From UBA6624 sp964507645 (GTDB lineage: Bacteria; UBP7; UBA6624), in assembly GCA_964507645.1 (NCBI GenBank), contig CAZDPU010000025.1, forward strand, positions 1 through 14,038: a DNA stretch of 14,038 nt. The letters run 5' to 3'. Both the position numbers and the translations under genes were made by a program. Shown piece by piece: positions 7,370 to 14,038 of this stretch (the first letter of the stretch is position 1; every line of letters starts with the position of its first letter). The notes beneath the pieces were generated by a model. The model did not search any database, was not told the DNA's origin, and worked only from the letters and a program-made list of their open reading frames with translations.

Positions 7370-8532
7370 TGGACCCAAGGTTTGAAATTTTACTGACCTC
7401 TGCAAGAGACGCCTTTCTCCAGGTATCCGTATTTGTCGCATTGATGGTTCTTCTTTTTTCCTGGCTCCAATATAAAACATCAGGAAAATTTGTTGCATTG
7501 TTGCAGAAAAATAAAAAAATACAGCCATTTTTTGGTGCAATTCTTGGATTAACTCCTGGTTGTGGTGGTGCAATTATAGTAATGCCACTTTATGTTAAAA
7601 AAGTTGTTACATTTGGGACTGTTATTGCAACACTTGCAGCAACCCTGGGCGATGCAGCTTTTATTTTGATAGCCAAGGCCCCAAAAGATGCCCTGATTGT
7701 TCACATGGTTGCGTTTGTTAGTGCGATCCTTTGGGGAATGCTTATAGATAAGTTAAAAATTACACATGATCAACCATTTGGGATATTCTCAAAAAACTTC
7801 AACACCGAAGAAAGCTTAGTCCAAGAAGACATTGATCCAGATGTTTTTATAAAAAATATCAAAGGGGAAGAAAAAAGCGAATCTTTAGGTTACAAAATAA
7901 CACATCAGGGTTATGTTTTGTGGTGGTGGGTTTGTCTTGTGGGGTTGGTTCTTGGCATTACGCTTTTAGTCAAGGCTGCTGATCCAAACTATGCTCTTGA
8001 GTTAACTTTAGATCCTGCACATAAAGATGCAATATTTAATTATGTTGGCCTTTTTGGAACTTTTTTATCAGTAGTCTTGTTTGTTGCAGGAAAACACTTC
8101 ATTGGAGATGACACCCTGGAATCTTTGAGAGATAAGCTTACGTCTTCAAGAGAAACCCTCATTCATGCAGCTTCCGAAACAGCCTTCGTGACCTTTTGGG
8201 TTCTTTTTGCGTATCTTGTTTTTGAATACTCGATGTATTTTGGGAATATAAATTTTTATGAGAGTGCAAGCCAGGCAAACGCTTGGGCCATTATTGTTGG
8301 TGCTGGGGTTGGGTTGATCCCGGGTTGTGGGCCTCAGATATTATTTGTTACAGCTTATACAGAGGGGCTTCTTCCAATGTCTGTTTTAATAGCTCATGCT
8401 ATTTCTCAGGATGGGGATGCTTTGTTCCCCTTGCTTGCAAGGAATAAAAAAGCAGCATTATGGTCGACCATAATTACAACCATTCCAGCAATACTTGTGG
8501 GGTTATTGTGGTTTTATTTTGTAGGTAATTGA
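7369..8532 (+). CDS. Putative 10-TM heavy-metal/manganese exporter (ArsP_2, DUF2899 type)
   Basis: A 387-residue polytopic membrane protein with about ten hydrophobic segments (roughly 15-33, 52-75, 80-102, 107-127, 183-202, 222-241, 270-290, 303-325, 330-350, 363-384) and a charged cytoplasmic-looking stretch at about 130-175. It contains two copies of a GL-PGCG motif, at 60-66 and 315-321, each followed about 28 residues later by a GDA motif (94-96 and 349-351). The two halves align over about 50 residues with almost no gap, marking an internal duplication. This pattern fits the family annotated as putative manganese or heavy-metal transporter; the transported ion is not proven. The start overlaps the fusion gene stop by one base, and the next gene follows after 15 bases. 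Co-expression with OsmC and a periplasmic thioredoxin suggests metal or redox stress relief. Confidence 0.78.
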   Translation: MDPRFEILLTSARDAFLQVSVFVALMVLLFSWLQYKTSGKFVALLQKNKKIQPFFGAILGLTPGCGGAIIVMPLYVKKVVTFGTVIATLAATLGDAAFILIAKAPKDALIVHMVAFVSAILWGMLIDKLKITHDQPFGIFSKNFNTEESLVQEDIDPDVFIKNIKGEEKSESLGYKITHQGYVLWWWVCLVGLVLGITLLVKAADPNYALELTLDPAHKDAIFNYVGLFGTFLSVVLFVAGKHFIGDDTLESLRDKLTSSRETLIHAASETAFVTFWVLFAYLVFEYSMYFGNINFYESASQANAWAIIVGAGVGLIPGCGPQILFVTAYTEGLLPMSVLIAHAISQDGDALFPLLARNKKAALWSTIITTIPAILVGLLWFYFVGN

Positions 8533-8547
8533 AATTAGGATATATGT

Positions 8548-9759
8548 ATGTTATCAAACCTAACACCAGACTCTAGCAAGAGGCCCGGAAATGATCCAAT
8601 TTTTGCACTGAGTGAAGAGGCAAGAAGCAAAATTTCAGCTGGAGAAAGAGTCATCGACGCAACTCTTGGATGCTTGTTTGGAGATGACGGCAGACTGTTG
8701 GTTATAAATTGTTGGGATGAGGTTGCATCAGCTGTGGATCCAAGAAAAGTTTCTGGATATGCTCCAATTTCAGGAATTCCAGATTTCAACAATGCGATTA
8801 TCTCAGACACTTTTCATGGCCATAAGGGGCTGAAGGACATTAGTGTTTCTTCTGCGACACCAGGAGGAACTGGAGCTGTAACTTCTTCGATTGTGAATTT
8901 TTTAAAACCTGGTGAAACTCTTATTTCTCCCCATTTGTATTGGGGGCCATACCAAACAATATCCAAACTTAATGGAAGAAATCTTGAAACATATAAAACA
9001 TTTACAAAAGAACTCAATTTCAATCTAGATGGATTAGATGAAAGCGTGCAAAAAACAACTAAAACGAACAAAAGGACTCTTGTTGTCATAAATTCTCCAT
9101 GCAACAATCCAACTGGTTATTCATTAAGTTCAGAAGAGTGGAACGGGGTTGGTGACATCCTTGTTAATTCTTCAAAAAAGTCAAAGATTTCCTTAGTAGT
9201 TGATTTGGCTTATTTCAAGTTTGGCCCCAAGAATGATCACTGGATCAAGGTTTTGGAGCGCATTGTTGATGATGTCCAGGTTTTAATTGCGTGGAGTGGA
9301 AGTAAATCTTTTACAAAATATGGTTCAAGGGTTGGCGGAATCATAGCTTTAAATTCAAGTGCTGAATCAAGAGAAAGGCTGAAAAGGGCATTTTCTTATT
9401 CTTCTAGAGGAACATGGAGCAACTGCAATCACCTAGGACAATTTATAGCAACTAAATTAATGACAAATCCTAAACACATCCAGCAAGTCAGAGATGAAAG
9501 AGAGGCAATTATTGATTTATTGCAAGAAAGGGTGAATGTTTTCAACGAAGAAGCAAAGAAATATGGATTGATTTATCCAAGATATGAAGGCGGTTTTTTT
9601 GTAACTGTTTTTTGTGATAATCCGCAAGAGGTAGCAAAAAGGATGAGAGAAAAGAACGTCTACCTCATTCCGGTAAAAGATGGGGTTAGGGTTGGGTTAT
9701 GTAGCGTTAGTTCTAAATTCATTCCTGAACTTGTAGAAGTGTTAAACAGCTCTCTTTGA
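8548..9759 (+). CDS. Class I/II PLP-dependent aminotransferase
   Basis: A 403-residue fold-type I enzyme. Visible residues are the PLP Schiff-base lysine in WSGSKSFTKYGSRVGG (Lys253), the aspartate that pairs with the pyridine nitrogen (VVDLAYFKFG, Asp219, with Tyr222), and SPCNNPTG (183-190) with the asparagine contacting the PLP ring. DGVRVGLCS near the C-terminus holds the arginine that binds the substrate carboxylate. The overall length and motifs resemble the aspartate/aromatic aminotransferase branch, but the specificity cannot be read from sequence. An AGGA ribosome site lies about eight bases upstream of the ATG, and this is the only junction in the operon with a real gap (15 bases). 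It precedes a hydrolase and an epimerase, with which it may form a small biosynthetic group. The catalytic set looks complete. Confidence 0.85.
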   Translation: MLSNLTPDSSKRPGNDPIFALSEEARSKISAGERVIDATLGCLFGDDGRLLVINCWDEVASAVDPRKVSGYAPISGIPDFNNAIISDTFHGHKGLKDISVSSATPGGTGAVTSSIVNFLKPGETLISPHLYWGPYQTISKLNGRNLETYKTFTKELNFNLDGLDESVQKTTKTNKRTLVVINSPCNNPTGYSLSSEEWNGVGDILVNSSKKSKISLVVDLAYFKFGPKNDHWIKVLERIVDDVQVLIAWSGSKSFTKYGSRVGGIIALNSSAESRERLKRAFSYSSRGTWSNCNHLGQFIATKLMTNPKHIQQVRDEREAIIDLLQERVNVFNEEAKKYGLIYPRYEGGFFVTVFCDNPQEVAKRMREKNVYLIPVKDGVRVGLCSVSSKFIPELVEVLNSSL

Positions 9760-10505
9760 TGAATTACAAGATTCAAGGAAAGGGAAAGCCTTTATTGTTA
9801 ATTCCAGGACTTGGGGGTTGCTTGAAAAGCTTTGATCCGTTGATGCCTTTCCTTCAAGGCTTTAAGGTGATTCGTTTTGATCCTAGGGGCTGTGGAGAAA
9901 GTGAGTCATTCACAAAAGAGACAGAGGATTCACTACTTTCAGAAATAGTTTCATTAATCAAGGAAACAACAACAGAGAAAATTAACATTCTGGGGAATTC
10001 TTTTGGCGGGGTCCTTGCAAGAATTCTTGGAGTTCAAAATGAAGAAATTATTAACAAGGTTATTCTTGTTGCAACTGAGCCTGACCTTGCGCGAGTTGTT
10101 TATGAGGAAAAGACAAAACCAAGTGTTGGGAAGGGAGCTTCTCCAAAAGAAAGAACCAAAGCTTGGTTAAAAAGTTTTTCTTCTAAAGGTTGGAAGGAAA
10201 GAGACCCTCATGGCTTCTTGAAAGCAGTTGCTTATTATTCCCAAAATGAGGCTTTGGCTGAAACTCAAAAAATTCAACGTGAATTTGTTTTAAGCAATGG
10301 TAGAGAAGGGCTTCCAGAGAACCTAAGAAAGAAGACTTTAATAATCCATGGAGACTCTGACCCTCTTGTCCCTTTCGAAAATGCTCAAATTATGAAAAAT
10401 CTAATTGAACGATCTACCTTGGAGAAGGTTTCTTGTTGTGGGCATATGGTTGTTTGGGAGTATCCAGAATTATTGGGGAAGCTGATTGGAGATTTTGTTT
10501 TATGA
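9759..10505 (+). CDS. Alpha/beta hydrolase
   Basis: A 248-residue cytoplasmic alpha/beta-fold hydrolase. The oxyanion-loop region is IPGLGG (15-20); FDPRGCGES (40-48) is the strand-4 block; and the nucleophile elbow is GNSFGG with Ser81. The likely acid is Asp201 in HGDSDPLVP, and the base is His229 in CCGHMVVWEYP, completing a Ser-Asp-His triad. The lid region (about 110-185) is charged and gives no substrate hint. The ATG at 9759 shares one base with the aminotransferase stop; a TTG one codon earlier is possible but unneeded. Its stop overlaps the epimerase start in ATGA. The substrate could be an ester, thioester or lactone from the same pathway as the aminotransferase, but this is not shown by the sequence. 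Confidence 0.83.
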   Translation: MNYKIQGKGKPLLLIPGLGGCLKSFDPLMPFLQGFKVIRFDPRGCGESESFTKETEDSLLSEIVSLIKETTTEKINILGNSFGGVLARILGVQNEEIINKVILVATEPDLARVVYEEKTKPSVGKGASPKERTKAWLKSFSSKGWKERDPHGFLKAVAYYSQNEALAETQKIQREFVLSNGREGLPENLRKKTLIIHGDSDPLVPFENAQIMKNLIERSTLEKVSCCGHMVVWEYPELLGKLIGDFVL

Positions 10506-11533
10506 AAATTTTGATACTTGGCGGAACAAGATTTATGGGTAGGGCTTTGGTTGAGGATTTTCTCAAGAGGGGATACGAGGTTTCGATTTTAAATAGAGGC
10601 TTGGCCCCAAATCCTTTTAAAGGACAGGTTCAAAATATTATTTGTGACAGGTTTGATCGTGCTGCATTCAAAGAAGAGATTTTAAAAATGAAGAGAAATT
10701 CCAACAAAGACATTGTTTTTGATGTGGTGGTTGATTTTCTCTCTTTTAAAAAAGAACATGCTGAAGATATTGTTTCTTCTTTTTCAAAGCCTTTGCGTAT
10801 TGGTCATTTTATACACATTTCAACAGGTTCAGTTTATGCTGTTACAAAAAGATTTCATGAGGGGTTCATTCGTGAACAGGATTTTTCTAATCCTTTGGCT
10901 GCCCCATGGAAAAACAATATGGAAAGTTGGAATTATGGGACTGGAAAAAGAGATGCTGAAAGCGTTTTGCAAGAAGCATCACAAAGAGCTGGTTTCCCTG
11001 AAACGAGAATAAGGATACCGATAGTTGAAGGTCCATATGACTATACTTTGAGAAGTTGGAAATATCAGCTATGGCTTGAAAGCGGATCCCCTGTAGAGCT
11101 TCCAGATGGGGGCAATTTTAAGTTTACGCATGTTTTTTCTCAAGATGTTATTGATGGGATTGTAGCAATCTTGAAATCAAAAGAAAAAGTCTTTGGGGAG
11201 GCTTTCAATTTAGCTCAAGCGGAATCCCCTACCTTGAAAGAGTATTTGGTGAAGATGGCAAAAGTTCTTGGGGTAAATCCTAGATTTAAAAACATACCAT
11301 TAGAAAAATACTGGAGTCCATTGGAAAAAAATAAGAACTTTACAAAATCTAGAGAATGGCAACCCTATGCATCTTGGCTCAAGAGAGATTCTTGTTTAAG
11401 TATTGAAAAAGCAAAAAAGCATCTCAACTGGACACCAACACCTTTAAAGAAATCATTAAAAACAACATGTGACTGGTTCAGGAGCAAAGAAAATCTGTTT
11501 AAAGAGCCTGACAACAAGCCCTGGAAGGCTTGA
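10502..11533 (+). CDS. NAD(P)-dependent epimerase/dehydratase (extended SDR)
   Basis: A 343-residue extended short-chain dehydrogenase/reductase. The N-terminal Rossmann motif is ILGGTRFMG (5-13) and the active-site pair is Tyr145/Lys149 in NYGTGK, with a serine-rich STGSVY (107-112) supplying the third residue. This set fits NAD-dependent epimerases or dehydratases that act on nucleotide sugars or other carbonyl compounds; some members are instead RNA-binding (chloroplast stem-loop type), so the substrate is uncertain. The C-terminal part (about 280-343) is rich in lysine and tryptophan, with no membrane segment. I chose ATG at 10502, which overlaps the hydrolase stop in ATGA; a longer reading from 10433 would run through the end of the hydrolase gene. 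It is the last gene of the operon, and no convincing terminator follows. Confidence 0.83.
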   Translation: MKILILGGTRFMGRALVEDFLKRGYEVSILNRGLAPNPFKGQVQNIICDRFDRAAFKEEILKMKRNSNKDIVFDVVVDFLSFKKEHAEDIVSSFSKPLRIGHFIHISTGSVYAVTKRFHEGFIREQDFSNPLAAPWKNNMESWNYGTGKRDAESVLQEASQRAGFPETRIRIPIVEGPYDYTLRSWKYQLWLESGSPVELPDGGNFKFTHVFSQDVIDGIVAILKSKEKVFGEAFNLAQAESPTLKEYLVKMAKVLGVNPRFKNIPLEKYWSPLEKNKNFTKSREWQPYASWLKRDSCLSIEKAKKHLNWTPTPLKKSLKTTCDWFRSKENLFKEPDNKPWKA

Positions 11534-11548
11534 TGTCCAACAAAAAAA

Positions 11549-11565
11549 ATACCCTTAATGGGTAT
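11549..11565. promoter_or_regulatory. Upstream CsoR-type operator
   Basis: ATACCC, five bases (TTAAT), GGGTAT: a perfect inverted repeat with the C/G-run arms of CsoR family operators, starting 16 bases after the epimerase stop. The same 6-base arms and 17-base length recur at 11636-11652, 87 bases centre to centre. Regulation by the adjacent csoR product is inferred from sequence and position. Confidence 0.6.
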
Positions 11566-11593
11566 AGCTTTATCTTGTGGATAATTGTCCAGT

Positions 11594-11623
11594 TTGGAAG
11601 AAAGAAATTATAAAAAACATAAT
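11594..11623 (+). promoter_or_regulatory. Possible csoR promoter
   Basis: TTGGAA (11594-11599), 18 bases, CATAAT (11618-11623; five of six consensus positions). Transcription would start near 11630, just before the second operator, giving a short leader of about 25 bases. TTGTCC-18-TATAAA (11585-11614) is an alternative pair. Weak, pattern-based call. Confidence 0.35.
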
Positions 11624-11635
11624 AAAAGGTAGAAT

Positions 11636-11652
11636 ATACCCATTGGGGGTAT
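11636..11652. promoter_or_regulatory. CsoR-type operator overlapping the csoR ribosome site
   Basis: ATACCC, five bases (ATTGG), GGGTAT, ending only three bases before the ATG at 11656. Its G run also serves as the only Shine-Dalgarno-like sequence for csoR. It closely resembles the reported Bacillus CsoR operator (TACC, short spacer, GGGGGTA). Bound repressor would block elongation or initiation there. Confidence 0.7.
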
Positions 11653-11655
11653 TTT

Positions 11656-11958
11656 ATGAAGAATGATAATTATTGCGATTCTTTGACTGAGCTTCATGGC
11701 CAGGCTTTAAGAAATTTGGCTAGAGTCAAGGGTCAAATTGGGGGCATCCAGAAAATGATCGGAGACGGCAGTTACTGCTTAGATGTTTTAACGCAAATAC
11801 ATGCTGCAAGATCTGCATTGGACAGTGTGTCAGCGGCCTTGATGCAAAATCATCTCGAAAGCTGTTGTACCGAAGCTATTAAGTCGGAAGATAAGGAATT
11901 AGCATTAAAGAGAATAACGGAATTTTCTCAGTGTTGCAAAAAATTTATTAAAAGTTAA
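11656..11958 (+). CDS. csoR: Copper-sensing repressor CsoR
   Basis: A 100-residue, all-helical CsoR/RcnR/FrmR family repressor that binds DNA when metal-free and releases it on binding Cu(I). The metal triad is Cys41, His66 and Cys70, with spacing 25 and 4, the same as in the Mycobacterium tuberculosis CsoR (Cys36, His61, Cys65), and a tyrosine precedes the first cysteine, as there. The helix 1 block LARVKGQIGGIQKMI (21-35) is typical. Three more cysteines sit in or beside pairs (Cys70-71, Cys93-94), plus Cys7, which is more than usual and might allow oxidation or persulfide sensing. An adjacent operator overlaps its ribosome site, so it is probably autoregulated. The next gene, a P1B ATPase, starts 11 bases after the stop, and the pair is a standard copper-resistance arrangement. 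Nickel or formaldehyde sensors lack this exact triad. Confidence 0.93.
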   Translation: MKNDNYCDSLTELHGQALRNLARVKGQIGGIQKMIGDGSYCLDVLTQIHAARSALDSVSAALMQNHLESCCTEAIKSEDKELALKRITEFSQCCKKFIKS

Positions 11959-11969
11959 ACTTTACATCA

Positions 11970-14038
11970 ATGAAAAATAAATTTTCCTCAAGTATTTTCG
12001 GCATGCATTGTGTTAATTGTGCTAACTCTGTTGAAAAGAAGGTTTCAAAAATCAAAGGAGTTGATCACGTTTATGTTAATTTCCATGCTAAAAAAATAGT
12101 TGTTGAGGGAACTTTCAAGGAGGCCGATGTGAAGTTGGCTGTTCAAGATCTCGGTTTCTCTTTTGAGAAAATCCAAAAGAGTCACCTTGTCGAACTCATT
12201 TGCTGTTGGGTTGTTTCAATTTTTTCTTTTACCGTTCATGTCGAGTCTTTTTTTATTTTGGGATTACTTGTTGTTCTTTTGTTTTTTGCAGGAAAGGAAC
12301 TTGTCAAGACTGGAGTTGCATCTTTTGTAGAAAAAGATTACAAAATGGAATCTTTAATTTTTATTGGTGTTTTTGGAGCCATGTTACACCATGTTTTTTC
12401 TTTGCTTCAAGGAACTCATGGCATGGGTAGGGAAGGAATAATCCTTTTGACAATATATTTAACTGGCCAATATTTAGAAGAATCACTAAAAAAGAAGGCA
12501 GATTTGGCAGTTCAAGGTTTGTTAGACCTAATGCCAGAACAGGTAGTTTTGCTAAAAGGCACAAAGTCCATAAAGGAGCATTTGGGGAATATCAAAAAGG
12601 GAGATTGTTTAGTTGTTCTTCCTGGGCAGACAATTCCACTTGACGGGGTTGTCGTTGAGGGGGTAAGTGAAATTGATGAGAGCCTGATAACTGGAGAGTC
12701 TCAACTTGTAAATAAGGATTTAAATGATTTGGTTACTGGCGGAACTTCCAATATTTCTGGAAGGATTGTAGTTAGGGTTAGCGCTGCTGGAGATGAAGGA
12801 TATCTTTCAAGGCTTGTTGAAATGGTTGAAGATGCAAGTGCTACAAAAATCCCAGTTCAAGGTCTTGTAGATAAAATTGTTGCTATTTTTATACCCATTG
12901 TTTTATGGGCAGCTGCTTTGGCAGGTGTTGTTTGGATTGTTATTCCAGAAAAGATGGAGAAAATAAATAAATTCTTGCTTTCGACCTTGAATATAGACAT
13001 GGAGCCTTTGAGCTGGTTTATGGTCGTTCTTGCTGTATTGGTTGTTTCTTGTCCTTGCCCACTAGGCATAGCAACACCATTGGCACTTTTTATAGGTGCA
13101 GGGAGAGGTGCTCAGATTGGCCTGATTATTCGGGATGGAAGAGGCTTGGAAGCTTTGAAGAGCTGTAAGGTTTTAGTGCTGGATAAAACAGGCACTCTTA
13201 CAACAGGAAAACCCAAGGTTCATTCAGTTATCCCGCTTGGAGCATACACCGAGGAAGATGTTTTGAAACATGCTTCTTCGGCAGAAGAAGGCAGTGACCA
13301 CCCCATAGCCAAGGCCATATTGAAACACTCTGAAAAGAAAAAAATAAAATGGGATAAATTAACAGGTTACAAGTATCATTTCGGATCTGGTGTCGAGGGC
13401 TTTGATGAAGGTAAAAATAAAATAATGGCTGGAAACACCTCTTGGATACTTGAAGACTCTTTCGAACCTCACGAAAACATCTCAAAAGACTCAACCCTTG
13501 TTGCTATAAGTGTTAATGAAAAACCAATAGGTTTAATAGCGTTAAGGGATGAAATAAGAGCAAATGCACTTGAAACAGTTGAAAAGATTAAAAAAATGAA
13601 AATAAAAGTCATCATTGCGAGTGGAGATAGAGAAGATTCTGTCAAAGCGGTTGCTGAGAAACTTTCAATAAAAAATTATTTTCATTCCCAAAAGCCTGAA
13701 GATAAACTTTCTTTGATCAAGCAGTATGAAAAAGAGAAAACTCATGTTATTTTTGCCGGAGACGGAGTAAACGATGCTCCAGGATTGGCCGCGGCTACTG
13801 TAGGTATTGCTATGGGAGAGGGATCCGATCTTGCAAAACAAAACGGGAGTCTTGTTTTGCCGAAAGGAAACCTTTCAAATATTTACAAGGCGATAATATT
13901 AAGCCAAAAAACTTTTTCTGTTGTTGGGCAGAATTTGTTTTGGGCAGCAATATACAACGTCCTTGCAATCCCTTTAGCGTTTTTTGGGGTTCTTCATCCA
14001 GTGATTGCCCAAACCGCAATGGTGTGTTCTGACATTAT
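11970..14038 (+). CDS. copA: Copper-transporting P1B-type ATPase, C-terminus cut by the window edge
   Basis: An ATP-driven Cu(I) pump for the inner membrane; 689 residues are present, and only the last few tens are likely missing. Order of parts: HMA domain with GMHCVNC (Cys14, Cys17; about residues 8-68), membrane segments MA/MB (about 72-110), M1 (KMESLIFIG) and M2, actuator domain with ITGES, the metal-site helix with SCPCPLGIATP (Cys361, Cys363), phosphorylation motif DKTGTLT (Asp405), SDHPIAKAI (the P1B HP motif), GDGVNDAPGLA, and NLFWAAIYNVLAIP in M7. The partial last helix reads AMVCSD where MxxSS is usual. Odd points are CPC followed by Pro rather than Ala, and TGESQLV rather than TGEPxPV. 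The ATG at 11970 has no Shine-Dalgarno, so it probably relies on coupling to csoR. Cu export is the most likely role; a copper-supply (FixI/CcoI-like) role is possible. Confidence 0.92.
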   Translation, partial: MKNKFSSSIFGMHCVNCANSVEKKVSKIKGVDHVYVNFHAKKIVVEGTFKEADVKLAVQDLGFSFEKIQKSHLVELICCWVVSIFSFTVHVESFFILGLLVVLLFFAGKELVKTGVASFVEKDYKMESLIFIGVFGAMLHHVFSLLQGTHGMGREGIILLTIYLTGQYLEESLKKKADLAVQGLLDLMPEQVVLLKGTKSIKEHLGNIKKGDCLVVLPGQTIPLDGVVVEGVSEIDESLITGESQLVNKDLNDLVTGGTSNISGRIVVRVSAAGDEGYLSRLVEMVEDASATKIPVQGLVDKIVAIFIPIVLWAAALAGVVWIVIPEKMEKINKFLLSTLNIDMEPLSWFMVVLAVLVVSCPCPLGIATPLALFIGAGRGAQIGLIIRDGRGLEALKSCKVLVLDKTGTLTTGKPKVHSVIPLGAYTEEDVLKHASSAEEGSDHPIAKAILKHSEKKKIKWDKLTGYKYHFGSGVEGFDEGKNKIMAGNTSWILEDSFEPHENISKDSTLVAISVNEKPIGLIALRDEIRANALETVEKIKKMKIKVIIASGDREDSVKAVAEKLSIKNYFHSQKPEDKLSLIKQYEKEKTHVIFAGDGVNDAPGLAAATVGIAMGEGSDLAKQNGSLVLPKGNLSNIYKAIILSQKTFSVVGQNLFWAAIYNVLAIPLAFFGVLHPVIAQTAMVCSDI

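Noticed and set aside
10433..10501. Longer N-terminus of the epimerase
   Set aside because: These codons lie within the hydrolase gene; the Rossmann motif begins right after ATG at 10502.
11549..11565. Rho-independent terminator after the epimerase
   Set aside because: The stem is only 6 base pairs, with no following T run; the match to the second site at 11636-11652 makes operator the better reading.
11958..11969. Missing ribosome site as evidence for a truncated ATPase start
   Set aside because: The HMA domain begins eight residues after ATG 11970, so the N-terminus is complete; coupling to csoR explains the weak site.
12200..12430. Plus-strand Cys/Phe-rich frame of 76 codons
   Set aside because: An alternative frame within the ATPase membrane-segment region; richness in Phe and Cys reflects T-rich codons of hydrophobic helices.

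Overview
The window is a gene-dense, A+T-rich stretch from a bacterium. Bacterial traits are the MEP-pathway enzyme IspG, short intergenic gaps, overlapping start and stop codons, and a CsoR/P1B-ATPase copper locus. IspG has the spacing and wording I associate with proteobacterial (especially betaproteobacterial-like) homologues, and an exported DsbA-like thioredoxin plus a YceI domain point to a Gram-negative envelope. I cannot name the genus; a marine or freshwater proteobacterial-type lineage is only a guess. No RNA gene, insertion sequence, CRISPR array or prophage gene is visible, and no gap between genes exceeds about 122 bases.

Layout. (1) Bases 1-3405, minus strand: a two-gene unit, an M3-like zinc metallopeptidase followed by acetyl-CoA synthetase (acs), whose C-terminal end is cut off by the left edge. 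(2) Bases 3406-3449: a 44-base divergent control region with an 18-base palindrome, where both promoters must overlap. (3) Bases 3450-11533, plus strand: an eight-gene unit with almost every junction overlapping by 1-4 bases: ThiO-like FAD oxidase, ispG, an OsmC-family thiol protein, an exported thioredoxin-YceI fusion, a putative 10-TM heavy-metal exporter, a class I/II aminotransferase, an alpha/beta hydrolase and an NAD-dependent epimerase. (4) Bases 11534-11655: a 122-base control region with two 17-base CsoR-type operators sharing identical 6-base arms, one of which reaches to within four bases of the csoR start codon. (5) Bases 11656-14038: csoR and a copper-type P1B ATPase, cut by the right edge.

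How the genes may work together. The right end is a self-regulated copper response: CsoR senses Cu(I) and releases the promoter, and the ATPase moves the metal across the inner membrane. The middle of the large operon (OsmC, thioredoxin-YceI, 10-TM exporter) looks like a thiol-redox and metal-handling module. It sits directly behind ispG, a 4Fe-4S enzyme sensitive to oxidants and to copper. YceI folds bind isoprenoid lipids, so a link from IspG (isoprenoid precursor synthesis) to the fusion protein is possible but is inference. The aminotransferase, hydrolase and epimerase are clear at family level, with unknown substrates.

The most unusual items are the thioredoxin-YceI fusion, the paired CsoR operators, and a divergent CPC-P metal-site motif in the ATPase.
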